In this document: positions 11,601 to 22,768 of the stretch, piece after piece | Position numbering within the stretch: the first letter of the stretch is position 1 | Layout of the letters: each line of letters begins with the position of its first letter | Source of the DNA: Streptomyces sp. NRRL F-525 | GTDB taxonomy: Bacteria; Actinomycetota; Actinomycetes; Streptomycetales; Streptomycetaceae | Reading direction: 5' to 3' | Assembly (NCBI RefSeq): GCF_000716605.1 | Contig: NZ_JNXE01000053.1 | Location: 1 to 48,506 of the forward strand | Length of the DNA stretch: 48,506 nucleotides | The notes under the pieces: model-generated | What the model saw: only the letters and a program-made list of their open reading frames with translations | What the model was told of the DNA's origin: nothing | The model's database searches: none | Position numbers and translations under genes: made by a program

Positions 11601-14600
11601 TCCCCGGCACCGGACTGGTCGAACTGGCCGTCCGCGCTGGCGACGAGGTCGGCTGCGGCACACTCGACGAACTGGTCATCGAGGCGCCCCTCGTCGTCCC
11701 CGCCCAGGGCGGTGTCCGCGTCCAGGTCGCCGTCGGCGGCCCCGACGAGCACGGCGCACGTACCGTCGAGGTGTACTCCGCCCGCGAGGACGCCGAGGCC
11801 GGTGCGGCCGACGGAGCCGGTGCGTGGATCCGGCACGCGTCCGGGATGCTGGCGCCGACGACGCTCGCCGCGCCCGCTGCGAAGTTCGACTTCGCCGCCT
11901 GGCCGCCGCCCGGAGCCCAGCCGATGGACATCAGCGGCGGCTACGACCTGCTCGCGCGCGCGGGCTACGCGTACGGGGAGTCGTTCCAGTGCGTGCGTGC
12001 CGTGTGGCGGCGAGGCGAGGAGGTCTTCGCCGAGGTCGCCTTTCCGGAGGAACTGCGCGACGGCGCGGCCCGGTTCGGTATCCACCCGGGACTGCTCGAC
12101 GCCGCCCTGCACTCCAGCATGCTCAACGCGGCCGCCGCCCTCCGCGGCCGGGTGCCGGACGACACGCAGGCCGACGAGCCCGTCGTACGGCTTCCGTTCG
12201 CCTGGAAGGGGCTGGCGCTGCATGCTGCCGGAGCTTCCTCCATTCGGACGCGGGTCGTGCAACTCGCGCCGGACACCATGGAATTGGAGGCGGTCGACGA
12301 CGCAGGCGGTCTCGTCCTCAGGCTGGACTCTCTGGTCTCCCGGGCCATCTCCGCCGAGCAGTTGGAGGCCGCGGCCGGCACCGCACCGGGCGGTGACTCC
12401 CTGTTCACGGTCGAGTGGATGGAACTGCCCGCCCCGGACCCGGCCCCGGAGACCGGGATGCCGTCCGCCCTGCCGCAGTTCACCATCGTCGAAGCCGTCA
12501 CCGGTGATGACACCGACGCGCGCGCCGAAACCCCCTACGCACTCACCAGCCGCGTACTGGAGGCCGTTCAGGCCTGGTTGGCCGACGAGACGGCCGATGA
12601 CGCCTCGCGCCTCGTCGTACGCACCCGGGGCGCCGTAGCCGCCGGCGGTGACGCGGCGCTCACCGACCCCGGAGGCTCGGCCGTTTGGGGCCTGGTCCGG
12701 GCCGCGCAGGCGGAGAACCCTGACCGGATCGTGCTCATCGACGCCGAAGTAACTTGCTCCGATGGTGAGTTGAGCTCCGTACTGGACACCGGCGAACCCC
12801 AGGTCGCAGTCCGCGGTACCCAGCTTCTCGTCCCCCGGCTCGCTGTGGCCGACGTGTCGGTGCCCGCACCCGATCGCACGGTTCTGGATCCGGAAGGCAC
12901 CGTCCTGGTGACCGGCGGTACCGGGTCTCTCGGCGCGGTGCTGGCCCGTCACCTGGTCACCCGGTACGGCATCCGCCGCCTTGTCCTGACCAGCCGGCGC
13001 GGCCTGGAGGCGGACGGCGCCCGCGACCTAGTGGCCGAACTGCGAGCCCTGGGCGCGGAGTCGGTCGATGTCCCGGCCTGTGACGTGACCCACCCGGAGG
13101 CTCTGGCCGCTCTCCTCACCGAGCTTGCCGGGTCCGGGCACCGGCTCACTGCCGTCGTCCACGCCGCGGGCGTCTTCGACGGCGGGGTGATCGGCGACAT
13201 CAGCCCTGAGCGGATGGCCCGCGCGTTCGCGCCGAAGGTCACCGCCCTTCAGCAGTTGGACGAGCTGACGCGCCAACTCGTCCCGGATCTCGACGCGTTC
13301 GTCGTCTACTCCTCCGTCTCCGCTGTCTTCCTGGGCGCGGGCACGGGCAGTTACGCGGCTGCCAACGCCTTCATGGACGGCCTGATGGCCAGGCGTCGAG
13401 CCGACGGCCTGCCGGCCCTGTCCCTCGCCTGGGGACCGTGGGAGCAGTCCTCCGGCATGGGCGCCGACCTGGACGAGCTGGCACGCAGCCGGATGAACCG
13501 GCGCGGTGGTGTGCAGCCCCTGTCGGCGGACGAAGGCCTGGCGCTGTTCGATGCCGCCCTGCACAGCGACCGTTCCCTCCTCGTCCCGGCCAAGCTGGAC
13601 CTGCACGCCCTGCGCGCCGCCGCCACGGCCGGCGCCGGGGTGCCGCCGCTGCTGCGCGACCTGGTGCGGCCGGCTCGCCGGCAGGCGGCGCGCGGGGCCA
13701 CACAGGACGGCGGCAGCGGGCTCGCCGCACGGCTGGCCGGGCTTGCGCCCGCCGAGCGGGAGGCGCTGCTTCTCGACCTCGTCCGTACCCGTGTCGCCGC
13801 CGTGCTCGGGCACGCGGGTGCGGCGAAGGTGGTGGCGGAACGGGCGTTCAAGGACGCCGGCTTCGACTCGCTCACCTCGGTCGAACTGCGCAACCGCCTG
13901 CGCGAGGCCACCGGCCTCAGCCTCCCCGCCACGGTCGTCTTCGACTACCCCACCCCGCTCGCCCTGGCGCGTTTCCTGGACGGCGAGCTGGACGGGACGG
14001 GGGTCGCCCTGACCGCGGCGGGTGCGGTGACGCCGGCTTCGGCGGTCGCGCACGATCCGGACGACCCGGTGGCGGTCGTCGGCATGGCCTGCCGCCTGCC
14101 CGGCGGGGTCGCGAGCCCGGAGGACCTGTGGCGGTTGGTCACCGAGGGCCGCGACGGGGTGTCCGGCTTCCCGGACGACCGCGGCTGGGGACTGGACAAG
14201 CTCTTCGACAGCGATCCCGAGAACGAGGGGACCTCGTACGTCGACCAGGGCGGCTTCCTGTACGAGGCCGGGCATTTCGACCCCGCGTTCTTCGGGATAT
14301 CACCGCGCGAGGCCACGGCGATGGACCCGCAGCAGCGGTTGTTGCTGGAGACGTCGTGGGAGGCCCTGGAGCGGGCAGGCATCGACCCGGGCACGCTCAA
14401 GGACGCGGACGTCGGCGTGTTCAACGGCATCATGGGCGTCGACTACTACGCGGGCGGCAACGTCCCCGCGGAACTGGGCGGCTTCGCGCTGACCGGCACC
14501 GGAGCGAGCGTGGCGTCAGGCCGCATCTCGTACGTGTTCGGGTTCGAGGGCCCGGCGGTGACCGTCGACACGGCCTGCTCGTCCTCCCTCGTCGCCCTCC

Positions 14601-17600
14601 ACCTCGCCGCCCAGGCGCTGCGCCAGGGCGAGTGCTCGCTGGCCCTGGCCGGCGGTTCGACCGTGATGTCGAGCCCGAGCATGTTCATGGAGTTCTCCCG
14701 GCAGCGGGCGCTCGCGTCCGACGGCCGCTGCAAGTCGTACGCGGACGCCGCCGACGGCACCGGCTGGGCCGAGGGCGCCGGCGTGGTCGTACTGGAACGT
14801 CTGTCGGAGGCGCGCCGCAACGGCCACCCCGTCTTGGCCGTACTGCGTGGCAGTGCGGTCAACCAGGACGGCGCGTCCAACGGCCTCACCGCCCCGAACG
14901 GTCCCTCTCAGCAGCGTGTCATCCGCAAGGCCCTCGCGGCGGCCGGTCTGTCGACGGCCGACGTCGACCTGGTCGAGGGCCACGGCACCGGCACCGTACT
15001 CGGCGACCCGATCGAGGCACAGGCCCTGCTCGCCACCTATGGGCGCGGCCGGCCCGAAGACCGGCCGCTCTGGCTGGGCTCGCTGAAGTCGAACATCGGC
15101 CACGCCCAAGCGGCCGCTGGTGTCTCCGGCGTGATCAAGACCGTGCAGGCGCTGCGGCACGGCGTCATGCCCGCGACCCTCCATGTGGACGCGCCCTCCG
15201 CGCAGGTCGACTGGACGGCCGGCGCCGTCGAACTGCTCACCGAGGCCCGGGCCTGGCCGGAGGTCGAGCGGCCGCGCCGGGCGGCCGTGTCCTCCTTCGG
15301 CCTGAGCGGCACCAATGCGCACGTGATCCTGGAGCAGGCGCCGGAGCCCGAGCCGACACCTGAGGTCGAGCTGTCGGTGGATGTCGCCGACGGTGCGGTG
15401 CCGTTGGTGGTGTCGGCGCGTAGCGCGGGTGCTCTGGCAGGTCAGGCGGAGCGGCTGCTGGCGTTCCTCGGTGACCACGAGGTCCCTCTGCCGGACGTGG
15501 CGGGTGCGCTGGTCGCTCAGCGGGCGGTGCTGTCCGAGCGTGCGGTGGTCGTGGCCGGTTCGCGTGAGGACGCGCTTGCCGGGTTGGGTGCGCTGGCGCG
15601 GGGGGAGTCGGCTGCGCGGGTGGTGACGGCCGGTGCTCCGTCGTCCGAGGCGCCGAAAGTCGTGGTGGTGTTTCCGGGTCAGGGGTCGCAACGGGTGGGG
15701 ATGGGCCGTGAGCTGTACGAGCGGTACCCGGTGTTCGCGGCGGCTTTCGATGAGGCATGCGCTCTGCTGGACGCGCAATTGTCGGGCTGGGTGGAGCACT
15801 CGGTCAGGGATGTGGTCCTGGGCGAGGCTGGTGATCTGAGCTGGACGGTGTTCACGCAGGCGGGTTTGTTCGCCGTGGAGACGGCCTTGTTCCGCCTGGT
15901 GGAGTCGTGGGGTGTGAAGCTGGATGCGGTAATGGGCCACTCCATCGGTGAAATCGTGGCGGCGCATGTCGCCGGGGTGTTGTCGCTTGCCGATGCGGCC
16001 GCGGTGGTCGCTGCTCGGGGTCGGCTGATGCAGGCGTTGCCCTCGGGTGGCGCGATGGTGGCCGTGGCGGCTTCGGAGGCGGAAGTCGCCGGGCTGCTGG
16101 GCGAGGGTGTGGATCTGGCCGCGGTCAACGGTCCGGCGTCGGTGGTGCTTTCGGGTGTCGAGGATGCCGTGTTGGCGGTGGCGGCGAAGCTGGCGGAGTC
16201 GGGGCGTAAGACGAAGCGTCTGACTGTCTCGCATGCGTTCCATTCGGTGTTGATGGAGCCGATGCTCGACGAGTTCGCTGCCGTGCTGTCTCAAGTGTCT
16301 TGGTCGGAGCCGGAGTTCGCGGTGGTGTCGAATGTGACGGGGCGGCTTGCGGAGCCCGGTCAGCTCACGGATCCGCAGTACTGGGTCGACCACGTCCGCC
16401 GTCCGGTGCGTTTCGCCGACGGTGTGGTGTCGGCGGCGGGCGACGGGGACGTTGTCTTCGTCGAACTCGGCCCGGGTGCGGCCTTGTCGAGTGTCGTGGC
16501 CGAATCGGCCGGCGAACAGGCGGCCTGTCTCGCGGCTCTGCGGGACGGTCGTCCCGAGGCGCAGACTCTCCTTACCGCGACCGCCGAGGTCTTTGTTCGC
16601 GGTGGGTCGGTCGACTGGGCGAAGGTGTTGCCGGTTGCGGGTGTTTCGCACCTCGACCTGCCGACGTATGCCTTCGACCACCAGCACTACTGGCTCCCGG
16701 CGGGCGGTACCGGCGCGGGCGGCGATGTCGCCTCGCTCGGTCTGACCGGCACCGATCACCCCATGATCGGCGCGTTCGTCGAGGTGCCGGAGACCGGCGG
16801 TGTGCTCTGCACTTCCCGGCTGTCGCTGCGTACGCACCCCTGGCTGGCCGACCACGCCGTGGGTGACACCGTGCTCATGCCCGGTACCGGGCTGGTCGAG
16901 CTGGCGGTACGGGCCGGCGACGAGGTCGGCTGCGGCACACTCGACGAACTGGTCATCGAGGCGCCCCTCGTCCTGCCCGAGCAAGGCGGCGTCCGCGTCC
17001 AGATCAGCGTCGGGGGACCGGACGAGACCGGCGCCCGTACCGTCGCCGTCTACTCGACCCCCGAGGACGCCACCGGCGAGCCCTGGACCCGCCACGCCAC
17101 CGGCACCCTCACGGCGACCGCCGCCGCTGCCGTCCCCGGCTTCGACGGCACCGCGTGGCCGCCGCCCGGAGCCGAACCGGTCGGGATCGAGCCCGAGGAC
17201 TTCTACGCGGGGCTCCTCGCCCACGACTACATGTACGGGCCGGTCTTCCGCGGCCTGCGGGCGGCATGGCGGCGCGGCGACGAGGTCTTCGCCGAGATCG
17301 CCCTGCCCGAGGAGGACCGGACGAGCGCCGTCGGCTTCGGTATCCACCCGGCCCTGCTGGACGCCGCCCTGCACGCCAAGGCATTCCTGGCCGACGACGA
17401 CGAGCGCACGATGCTGCCGTTCGCGTGGAACGGCCTGACACTGCACGCTGCCGGCGCCGCCACACTCCGGATCCGGGTCGTACGGCCGACGGCCGACTCG
17501 CTGGCCCTGGAGGCCTTCGACGAGACGGGCGCACCGGTTCTCACGGCGCAGTCGTTGGTCTTCCGTCCGGTGACGGCCGCCCAGTTGGGCGCGACGGCCG

Positions 17601-19360
17601 GGAGCGGCGGCGGTTCGCTGTTCGGGGTCGACTGGCCGCAGGCGCCCCGGAGGGTGGAGGCGCCGACGCCGTCCTGGGTGCGGCTGTCCGACGCCGAGGA
17701 GGTGGCGACGCTCGCCGACGACGTCCTGACCGGGGCGGCCGAGGCGCCCGAGGCGGTGGTTTTGATGGCCGTCACCGAGGGCGCCGACGACAGCCCGCTG
17801 GACCTGACCGACCGGGTCCTGGAGGTCGTCCAGACCTGGCTGGCGGGCGGCGGCCTCGAAGACACGAAGCTGGTGGTGGTGACCCGGGGCGCCGTCGCGG
17901 CGGGCGGTGACGCGACCGTCATCGATCCGGCCGGTGCCGCCGTGTGGGGCCTGGTGCGGGCCGCGCAGGCGGAGAACCCGGGACGGATCGTCCTTCTGGA
18001 CGCTGAAGCCCCCGAAGCCGCTGAAGCCAGCGAAGTCGGCGACGCCGCAGCAGCGGCAGAACCTATCGAACTCTCCCTCAGCGGAGCACAGTTGGGTGCC
18101 GTCCTGGCGCTCGGTGAGCCTCAGGCCGCGCTGCGCGGTGCGGGGATCCACCTTCCCCGGCTCGCTCGGGCCGATGTGCCGAGGTCGGCGGACTTGCCCG
18201 GCCGTGGAGTGCTGGATCCGGAGGGTACGGTCCTGGTGACCGGTGGTACGGGCTCTCTGGGCGCGGTCCTCGCCCGGCACTTGGTCACCGAGTACGGCAT
18301 CCGGCGTCTCGTGCTGACCAGCCGGCGTGGCCTGGAGGCGGAGGGCGCCCGTGACCTCGTAGCCGAACTGCGGTCGTTGGGCGCGGAGTCGGTCGAGGTC
18401 CCGGCGTGTGACGTGACCGATCCGGAGGCGCTGTCCGTCCTCCTCGCCAAGCTCGCCGGGGACGAGCACCGTCTTACCGGCGTCGTCCACGCCGCGGGTC
18501 TCTTCGACGCCGGAGTGATCGGTGACATCGACCGGGAGCGTCTGGAGCGGGTGTTCGCCGCGAAGGTGACGGCGACACGCCTGCTGGACGGGCTGACGCG
18601 TGAACTCGTCCCGGATCTGGACGCGTTCGTCGTGTACTCGTCCGTCTCGGCGGTGTTCCTGGGGGCTGGTACGGGCAGTTATGCAGCCGCCAACGCCTAC
18701 ATGGACGGGCTGATGGCCAGGCGCCGGGCCGACGGACTGCCGGCCCTGTCCCTCGCCTGGGGTGTGTGGGAGCAGACCACGGGTATGGCGGCGCACACCG
18801 ACGACCTCGCCCGGAGCAGGCTGAGCCGACGCGGTGGAGTGCGGTCCATGACCCCCGTGGAGGGCATGGAGCTGTTCGACGCGGCCCTGCGCAGCGACCG
18901 TTCCCTGCTCGTCCCGGCCAAGCTGGACCTGCGCGGCCTGCGGGCCGACGCCGCCGCGGGCCGGGAGACGCCCGCGCTCCTTCGCGGACTGGTCGGGGCC
19001 CAGCGGAAAGCGGCCCGGCCGGTCGTGTCGGGAGACGAACGCCGCAGGCTCGCCGAGCGGCTGGTGGGACTGTCCCCGGCCGAGCGGGCGGCGACCCTTC
19101 TGGATCTCGTACGCGCCCAGGTGGCGGTCGTTCTCGGCTATGGGGCCGACCAGCGGATCGATGCCGACCAGGGTCTCTTCGAGATCGGATTCGACTCGCT
19201 CACCGCGCTCGAACTGCGCAACAGGATCGGCGAGTTGATCGGGGCCAAGCTGCCGACCGGACTGGTCTTCGACCACCCGACGCCGGCGCTGCTCGTCGCA
19301 CACCTGCACGTTCGGCTCTTCGGCGAGGACGCTCCCGTCCTGTCGGGGGTGGCCGTGTGA
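8699..19360 (+). CDS. Modular type I polyketide synthase, final two modules, no thioesterase
   Basis: The 3553-residue protein starts at GTG 8699, a few bases after a GAGGA ribosome site. A charged N-terminal helix (about 1-32) looks like a docking domain for the preceding PKS. Domains: KS (Cys206), AT (Ser657, HAFH 754-757), DH (His960, Asp1134), KR (from about 1400), ACP (Ser1724); then KS (Cys1960), AT (Ser2415, HAFH 2512-2515), DH (His2719, Asp2888), KR (from about 3176), ACP (Ser3500). Both ATs carry malonyl motifs. Both KRs lack the second Asp of the B-type LDD motif (FDG and FDA instead) and also lack the A-type Trp. The protein ends soon after the last ACP with no thioesterase, as in ansamycin synthases, where a separate amide synthase releases the chain. 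That gene follows immediately. Confidence 0.97.
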   Translation: MSTSYDKVVEALRKSLEEVGSLKKRNRQLVNASREPIAIVGMACRLPGGVASPEDLWRLVTEGRDGVSGFPADRGWDLDGLFDADPEKTGTSYVDQGGFLHEAGLFDGGLFGISPREALAMDPQQRLLLETSWEALERAGIDPETLKGTDVGVFSGIMGVDYFAGGNVPPELEGFTGTGAAASVASGRVSYVFGFEGPAVTLDTACSSSLVAIHLAVQALRRGECSMALAGGATVMATPGLFIDFSRQRGLASDGRCKSYADAADGTGWAEGAGVVVLERLSEARSKGHRVLAVVRGSAVNQDGASNGLTAPNGPSQQRVIRKALANAGLSTADVDVVEGHGTGTVLGDPIEAQALLATYGQDRPAERPLWLGSLKSNVGHTQAAAGVSGVIKMVQALRHGVMPPTLHVDAPSSQVDWSAGAVEVLAEAREWPETDRPRRAGVSGFGVSGTNAHIILEQAPEPETEPAEHANSEGVVPLVISAASAESLSGQAERLASLLEPSDSVTLPDVAGALVAQRAVLSERAVVVAGSREDALAGLGALARSESSALVVTGGGAGTVRTVLVFPGQGSQRVGMGRELYDRYPVFASAFDEACAVLDAQLSGWVEHSVRDVVLGEAGDLSWTVFTQAGLFAVETALFRLTESWGVKPDAVMGHSIGEIVAAHVAGVLSLADAAAVVAARGRLMQALPSGGAMVAVAASEDEVAGLLGDGVDLAAVNGPASVVLSGVEDAVLAAAAKLAEQGRKTKRLSVSHAFHSVLMEPMLDEFAAALSQVSWSEPEFAVVSNVTGRLVEPGQLTDPQYWVDHVRRPVRFADGVTAAVGAGGDVVFVELGPGAALSSVVGESAGEQAACVAALRDGRPEAQTLLTATAELFVRGVPVGWSGVLPAGAGNGRVDLPTYAFDHQHYWLPATPATDVSSLGQGKADHPMLGAVVRLPQSDGLVFTSRLALRTHAWLADHAVGGVVLVPGTGLVELAVRAGDEVGCGTLDELVIEAPLVVPAQGGVRVQVAVGGPDEHGARTVEVYSAREDAEAGAADGAGAWIRHASGMLAPTTLAAPAAKFDFAAWPPPGAQPMDISGGYDLLARAGYAYGESFQCVRAVWRRGEEVFAEVAFPEELRDGAARFGIHPGLLDAALHSSMLNAAAALRGRVPDDTQADEPVVRLPFAWKGLALHAAGASSIRTRVVQLAPDTMELEAVDDAGGLVLRLDSLVSRAISAEQLEAAAGTAPGGDSLFTVEWMELPAPDPAPETGMPSALPQFTIVEAVTGDDTDARAETPYALTSRVLEAVQAWLADETADDASRLVVRTRGAVAAGGDAALTDPGGSAVWGLVRAAQAENPDRIVLIDAEVTCSDGELSSVLDTGEPQVAVRGTQLLVPRLAVADVSVPAPDRTVLDPEGTVLVTGGTGSLGAVLARHLVTRYGIRRLVLTSRRGLEADGARDLVAELRALGAESVDVPACDVTHPEALAALLTELAGSGHRLTAVVHAAGVFDGGVIGDISPERMARAFAPKVTALQQLDELTRQLVPDLDAFVVYSSVSAVFLGAGTGSYAAANAFMDGLMARRRADGLPALSLAWGPWEQSSGMGADLDELARSRMNRRGGVQPLSADEGLALFDAALHSDRSLLVPAKLDLHALRAAATAGAGVPPLLRDLVRPARRQAARGATQDGGSGLAARLAGLAPAEREALLLDLVRTRVAAVLGHAGAAKVVAERAFKDAGFDSLTSVELRNRLREATGLSLPATVVFDYPTPLALARFLDGELDGTGVALTAAGAVTPASAVAHDPDDPVAVVGMACRLPGGVASPEDLWRLVTEGRDGVSGFPDDRGWGLDKLFDSDPENEGTSYVDQGGFLYEAGHFDPAFFGISPREATAMDPQQRLLLETSWEALERAGIDPGTLKDADVGVFNGIMGVDYYAGGNVPAELGGFALTGTGASVASGRISYVFGFEGPAVTVDTACSSSLVALHLAAQALRQGECSLALAGGSTVMSSPSMFMEFSRQRALASDGRCKSYADAADGTGWAEGAGVVVLERLSEARRNGHPVLAVLRGSAVNQDGASNGLTAPNGPSQQRVIRKALAAAGLSTADVDLVEGHGTGTVLGDPIEAQALLATYGRGRPEDRPLWLGSLKSNIGHAQAAAGVSGVIKTVQALRHGVMPATLHVDAPSAQVDWTAGAVELLTEARAWPEVERPRRAAVSSFGLSGTNAHVILEQAPEPEPTPEVELSVDVADGAVPLVVSARSAGALAGQAERLLAFLGDHEVPLPDVAGALVAQRAVLSERAVVVAGSREDALAGLGALARGESAARVVTAGAPSSEAPKVVVVFPGQGSQRVGMGRELYERYPVFAAAFDEACALLDAQLSGWVEHSVRDVVLGEAGDLSWTVFTQAGLFAVETALFRLVESWGVKLDAVMGHSIGEIVAAHVAGVLSLADAAAVVAARGRLMQALPSGGAMVAVAASEAEVAGLLGEGVDLAAVNGPASVVLSGVEDAVLAVAAKLAESGRKTKRLTVSHAFHSVLMEPMLDEFAAVLSQVSWSEPEFAVVSNVTGRLAEPGQLTDPQYWVDHVRRPVRFADGVVSAAGDGDVVFVELGPGAALSSVVAESAGEQAACLAALRDGRPEAQTLLTATAEVFVRGGSVDWAKVLPVAGVSHLDLPTYAFDHQHYWLPAGGTGAGGDVASLGLTGTDHPMIGAFVEVPETGGVLCTSRLSLRTHPWLADHAVGDTVLMPGTGLVELAVRAGDEVGCGTLDELVIEAPLVLPEQGGVRVQISVGGPDETGARTVAVYSTPEDATGEPWTRHATGTLTATAAAAVPGFDGTAWPPPGAEPVGIEPEDFYAGLLAHDYMYGPVFRGLRAAWRRGDEVFAEIALPEEDRTSAVGFGIHPALLDAALHAKAFLADDDERTMLPFAWNGLTLHAAGAATLRIRVVRPTADSLALEAFDETGAPVLTAQSLVFRPVTAAQLGATAGSGGGSLFGVDWPQAPRRVEAPTPSWVRLSDAEEVATLADDVLTGAAEAPEAVVLMAVTEGADDSPLDLTDRVLEVVQTWLAGGGLEDTKLVVVTRGAVAAGGDATVIDPAGAAVWGLVRAAQAENPGRIVLLDAEAPEAAEASEVGDAAAAAEPIELSLSGAQLGAVLALGEPQAALRGAGIHLPRLARADVPRSADLPGRGVLDPEGTVLVTGGTGSLGAVLARHLVTEYGIRRLVLTSRRGLEAEGARDLVAELRSLGAESVEVPACDVTDPEALSVLLAKLAGDEHRLTGVVHAAGLFDAGVIGDIDRERLERVFAAKVTATRLLDGLTRELVPDLDAFVVYSSVSAVFLGAGTGSYAAANAYMDGLMARRRADGLPALSLAWGVWEQTTGMAAHTDDLARSRLSRRGGVRSMTPVEGMELFDAALRSDRSLLVPAKLDLRGLRADAAAGRETPALLRGLVGAQRKAARPVVSGDERRRLAERLVGLSPAERAATLLDLVRAQVAVVLGYGADQRIDADQGLFEIGFDSLTALELRNRIGELIGAKLPTGLVFDHPTPALLVAHLHVRLFGEDAPVLSGVAV
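10400..11430 (+). repeat. Long near-identical AT-encoding repeat, copy 2
   Basis: Second copy of the malonyl-AT segment described at 4820. It includes the GHSIG and HAFH coding blocks and runs towards the DH start. The adjoining DH start (about 11480-11760) also matches the DH of the first malonyl module (about 5915-6190) almost word for word, so the shared block continues beyond the AT between these two modules. Confidence 0.8.
15665..16700 (+). repeat. Long near-identical AT-encoding repeat, copy 3
   Basis: Third copy of the malonyl-AT segment. Its downstream DH differs from those of copies 1 and 2. It instead resembles the DH of the methylmalonyl module (shared [10 protein letters not shown] and HAVGDTVL stretches), showing mosaic exchange between modules. 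Confidence 0.8.
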
Positions 19361-19416
19361 CAGGAGCGACGGCACCGGCCGACAGGCAGAAACGCACGGC
19401 GAGAGGGGACCAGGGA

Positions 19417-20199
19417 GTGTTCGACGCGGAGGCCTATCTCCGGCGCATCGGCTGCGACGGCGAGACAGACGTGGACATCGAGTCGCTGCGCAGACTGCAG
19501 AAGCGGCACCTCATGGCGATCCCGTACAACATCGCGGGCCAGGACTTCGCCGACAGCATCCATCTCGTCGAACTCGACGAGGACGCGATGTTCCGGACGG
19601 TCGTCCTCGACGGACGCGGCGGCACCTGCTTCCAGCTCAACCGCCTGTTCTTCCGGCTCCTGCGCGAACTGGGCTACGACGCGAGCCTGATGGCGGGCAG
19701 CACCGCCGAGGGCCGGGAGAACTTCGGCACCGAGGTGGAGCACATGTTCATCCGGGTCGCGCTGGACGGCGCCGAATGGCTCGTCGACGCGGGCTACCCG
19801 GGACCCTCGTACCTCGAACCGCTCCTGGTCACCGACACGGTGCAGACCCAGTACGGCAGCCAGTTCCGGCTCGTGGACCAGGGTGACGGGGCCCGGGCGG
19901 TGCAGCGGCGCGGGCGGGGCGGGCGCTGGGGAGGCGTCTACGACTTCCGGCTTCTCGAACGCCGGTGGGACGACTGGAAGGAGCTGGAGGACCACGCCCG
20001 GGCGAACCCCGCGCCGGCGCCGGACGGCGAGGGCGGGCTGTACGGGCGGACCTTCGACAACGGTCAGGTCGTCCTCAAGGGCCGCCGGTACCTGACGGTC
20101 CGCGACGGCCGCGAGCGGGCCCGCACGGTCGTCGACGACGACGAACACCGGGCCCTGGTGGCGCAGATCCTCTCCGGGGACCTGCCCTGGCCACCCTGA
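19417..20199 (+). CDS. rifF-like: Amide synthase (arylamine N-acetyltransferase family), macrolactam-forming
   Basis: This NAT-fold enzyme should release the polyketide from the last ACP by joining the AHBA amine to the acyl end, closing the lactam ring. The Cys-His-Asp triad is visible as Cys71 (RGGTC context), His109 and Asp124. The spacing equals that recalled for RifF (Cys73, His111, Asp126), and the 260-residue length also fits. I chose GTG 19417 because an AGAGGGG ribosome site lies about 8 bases upstream. An in-frame GTG at 19357 overlaps the PKS stop by four bases and would add a 20-residue tail that does not look like NAT fold; it remains possible. The position directly after a PKS without a thioesterase supports the role. 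Confidence 0.95.
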   Translation: MFDAEAYLRRIGCDGETDVDIESLRRLQKRHLMAIPYNIAGQDFADSIHLVELDEDAMFRTVVLDGRGGTCFQLNRLFFRLLRELGYDASLMAGSTAEGRENFGTEVEHMFIRVALDGAEWLVDAGYPGPSYLEPLLVTDTVQTQYGSQFRLVDQGDGARAVQRRGRGGRWGGVYDFRLLERRWDDWKELEDHARANPAPAPDGEGGLYGRTFDNGQVVLKGRRYLTVRDGRERARTVVDDDEHRALVAQILSGDLPWPP

Positions 20200-20261
20200 A
20201 CGACTTCCCACAGGGAACGGCAGCATCCGCAATCCGAGACGAAGGCTGGAAGGAAAACAGA

Positions 20262-21605
20262 ATGGCGAAGAAGACGGCTGACGTGGTGGTCATAGGCGGC
20301 GGACCGGCGGGGGCGGTCAGCGCTTTCGTGCTGGCCCGCCAGGGCCACTCCGTCGTGCTCCTGGAGCGTGACGAGTTCCCGCGGTTCCACATCGGCGAGT
20401 CCCTGCTGCCGTACATGATGGGCCTGTTCGACCGGATCGGTCTGCGCGAGGCGCTGGAGTCCAAGGGCTATGTGCCCAAGTTCGGCGGCGAGTTCATCGA
20501 CCCGACGGAGACCAAGTTCTTCTCCGGTGTCTTCCGGGCCGACTTCAGCCTCCAGGGCGAGGGGCGCTTCGACCGGGCGTTCCAGGTCGAGCGGGCCCGG
20601 TTCGACGCGATGCTCGTCGAGGAGGCCGGCAAGGCCGGCGCCGAGATCCACCTGGGCACCCCCGTGAAGGACCTCCTCCTCGACGGCGAGCGGATCACCG
20701 GCGTCACGTACGAGAAGGACGGCGAGGAGCACCGGATCGACGCGTCCTATGTGATCGACGCCAGCGGCCGGGCCGGCCGGATCGCGAACAGGTTCGGGCT
20801 GCGCAAGACACTGGAGAAGCTCCGCATGGTCGGGGTGTTCCGCCACTACTCGGGCCTCGACGAGCGGCACAACCTCGGCAACGAGGGTGACATCCAGGTC
20901 GGCGCGCACGACGACGGCTGGGTGTGGGCGATTCCCATCTCCAAGGACGTCATCAGCGTCGGCACCGTGATGCCGCGTGACGTGTTCCGCAGGGGTACCC
21001 CGGAGGAGGCCTTCGACGAGCACCTCAGCCGGGTGCCCCGGATCACCGCGCGGCTCACCGGGACGACCCCGGCCACGGACCTCAGGATCGAGACCGACTA
21101 CTGCTACCACGCGGACACCGTCACGGGCCCGGGCTGGGTCATGGTCGGCGACGCGGGCTGCTTCGGTGACCCGATGTTCTCCGGCGGGGTGCTGGTCGCG
21201 GCGTCCACCGCGGCGCGAGCCGCCGAGACGATCAGTGCCGCGCTCGACAACCCGGCCGACGCCGACCGGCTCATCGAGGAGTACGCGAACTACTTCAAGA
21301 CGGGCTACGACACCTACATCCGGCTCATCCACGCCTTCTACGACGGCGAGCTGGTGGCGGTGGCGGCCGACGCCGGGCGGACCACCTCCCGCGAAGCGTT
21401 GGAGCGCTACCTGATCCGGCTGATAGGCGGCGACTTCTGGAGCGAGCACAACGCGGTCGCGCAGGAGATGCGGCGGCGCCCGGAGTGGGACACCTTCGCA
21501 CCGTTCCAGCGGGTCTTCGGCTGCCCGGCCTACCCGCAGCTCGACGAGCAGGACCGCAAGGAGCGCGCCGAGGCCCGCATCCTGCGGGTGACCGCCGGCC
21601 AGTGA
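20262..21605 (+). CDS. FAD-dependent halogenase (probable chlorinase)
   Basis: The 447-residue protein has an N-terminal FAD site (GGGPAG, residues 12-17), a GES motif near residue 45, and the halogenase signature WxWxIP as W220-V-W222-A-I-P225. Together these separate flavin halogenases from flavin monooxygenases. The C-terminal part resembles the single-component group (CndH-like) acting on polyketide- or carrier-bound phenols, not the tryptophan halogenases; that subgroup call is from general resemblance. A flavin reductase is expected elsewhere. GGAAGGA lies just before the ATG. It sits between the amide synthase and the AHBA genes, so the likely substrate is the AHBA-derived ring or the finished ansamycin. 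Chlorinated ansamycins such as naphthomycin A and ansamitocin set the precedent. Confidence 0.93.
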   Translation: MAKKTADVVVIGGGPAGAVSAFVLARQGHSVVLLERDEFPRFHIGESLLPYMMGLFDRIGLREALESKGYVPKFGGEFIDPTETKFFSGVFRADFSLQGEGRFDRAFQVERARFDAMLVEEAGKAGAEIHLGTPVKDLLLDGERITGVTYEKDGEEHRIDASYVIDASGRAGRIANRFGLRKTLEKLRMVGVFRHYSGLDERHNLGNEGDIQVGAHDDGWVWAIPISKDVISVGTVMPRDVFRRGTPEEAFDEHLSRVPRITARLTGTTPATDLRIETDYCYHADTVTGPGWVMVGDAGCFGDPMFSGGVLVAASTAARAAETISAALDNPADADRLIEEYANYFKTGYDTYIRLIHAFYDGELVAVAADAGRTTSREALERYLIRLIGGDFWSEHNAVAQEMRRRPEWDTFAPFQRVFGCPAYPQLDEQDRKERAEARILRVTAGQ

Positions 21606-21618
21606 CGTCCGCGGTCGT

Positions 21619-21645
21619 GCCCGGGGGCCGCGGCGGCCCCCGGGC
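21619..21645 (+). terminator. Strong GC hairpin between halogenase and aminoDHQ synthase genes
   Basis: A perfect 11-bp inverted repeat (GCCCGGGGGCC and its complement) with a 5-base loop lies 14 bases after the halogenase stop. There is no T-run, as is common for actinomycete terminators. It may end or attenuate the PKS-halogenase transcript, or protect a 3' end. Termination is inferred. Confidence 0.55.
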
Positions 21646-21697
21646 GGGACGGCCGGACCGGCGTATGACCGGCTTCGACACGACAGGGTGAGGCGGC

Positions 21698-22768
21698 GTG
21701 AGAGAACAGATACCGGTAACCATCGGTGAGCGTTCGTACGATGTGCTGATCGGCTCGGGGGTGCGTTCCTCGCTGGCCGAAGTGATCCGGGGTCTCGGCG
21801 CCCGGCGGGTCGCCGTCGTGTCGGCCCGGCCCGCGGAGCGGGTGCCCGACACCGGGGTGGAGACCCTGCTGCTGCCCGCCCGGGACGGCGAGCGGGACAA
21901 GAACCTCGCCACCGTCGAGGCGCTGTGCGCGGAGTTCGTACGCTTCGGGCTCACCCGTGACGACGCCGTCGTCTCCTGCGGGGGCGGCACCACCACCGAC
22001 GTCGTCGGTCTGGCCGCCGCCCTGTACCACCGGGGTGTGCCGGTGGTGCACCTGCCGACGACGCTGCTGGCCCAGGTCGACGCGAGTGTCGGCGGCAAGA
22101 CGGCGGTCAACCTGCCCACGGGCAAGAACCTGGTCGGTGCCTACTGGCAGCCCGCCGCCGTCCTGTGCGACACCGACTACCTGGCCACCCTGCCCCGGCG
22201 CGAGATGCTCAACGGCCTGGGTGAGATCGCCCGTTGCCACTTCATCGGCGCCGGTGACCTGCGCGGGCTCGGCCTCGCGGAGCGGATCGCGGCCAGTGTG
22301 ACCCTCAAGGCGGGCATCGTCTCGGCCGACGAACGGGACACCGGGCTGCGGCACATCCTCAACTACGGCCACACCCTCGGCCACGCGCTGGAGGTGGCCA
22401 GCGGCTTCGCGCTCCGGCACGGCGAGGCCGTCGCGATCGGTACGGTCTTCGCGGGTCTGCTCGCGGGTGCTCTGGACCGGATCGGCCCCGCGCGGGTGGC
22501 GGAGCACCGGGAGGTCGTCGAGTTCTACGGCCTGCCGAGCGCACTGCCCGAGGGCGTCGGGGCGGCCGAGCTGATCCGCCTGATGCGCCGGGACAAGAAG
22601 GCGCTGCGCGGCCTCGCGTTCGTCCTCGACGGTCCCGGGGGAGCGGAGCTGGTCCACGAGGTGCCCGAACACGTCGTCGCCGACGTCCTCGGACGCATGC
22701 CACGGCAGCCGATCGGCCGGCTCGTCGAGCCGTCCGGCCTCCACGGAACGGGAGCTCCGGTGGCATGA
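21698..22768 (+). CDS. rifG-like: AminoDHQ synthase (3-dehydroquinate synthase family)
   Basis: The 356-residue protein belongs to the 3-dehydroquinate synthase family. In this setting it should cyclise aminoDAHP to 5-deoxy-5-amino-3-dehydroquinate in the aminoshikimate route to AHBA. Visible motifs are the NAD-binding GGGTTTD (from residue 95), the PTTLLAQVDASVGGK active-site stretch and the metal-binding YGHTLGH with His225 and His229. The start is GTG 21698, with an AGGGTGAGG-rich ribosome site upstream. Its stop overlaps the start of the next gene by four bases (ATGA), so the two are probably translated together. A primary-metabolism aroB is possible by fold alone, but the rifF-like, rifH-like and rifK-like neighbours make the amino pathway far more likely. 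Confidence 0.95.
   Translation: MREQIPVTIGERSYDVLIGSGVRSSLAEVIRGLGARRVAVVSARPAERVPDTGVETLLLPARDGERDKNLATVEALCAEFVRFGLTRDDAVVSCGGGTTTDVVGLAAALYHRGVPVVHLPTTLLAQVDASVGGKTAVNLPTGKNLVGAYWQPAAVLCDTDYLATLPRREMLNGLGEIARCHFIGAGDLRGLGLAERIAASVTLKAGIVSADERDTGLRHILNYGHTLGHALEVASGFALRHGEAVAIGTVFAGLLAGALDRIGPARVAEHREVVEFYGLPSALPEGVGAAELIRLMRRDKKALRGLAFVLDGPGGAELVHEVPEHVVADVLGRMPRQPIGRLVEPSGLHGTGAPVA

Noticed and set aside
8670..19360. A missing thioesterase as a sign of truncation of the last PKS
   Set aside because: The protein ends normally after an intact ACP and is followed by an amide synthase, the usual release system in ansamycin clusters.
14516..19375. Open frame of more than 1600 codons on the minus strand opposite the second PKS gene
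   Set aside because: It is antisense to a clear PKS with intact catalytic motifs; its protein is Arg/His/Gln-rich without any domain, as expected for a shadow of high-GC coding DNA.
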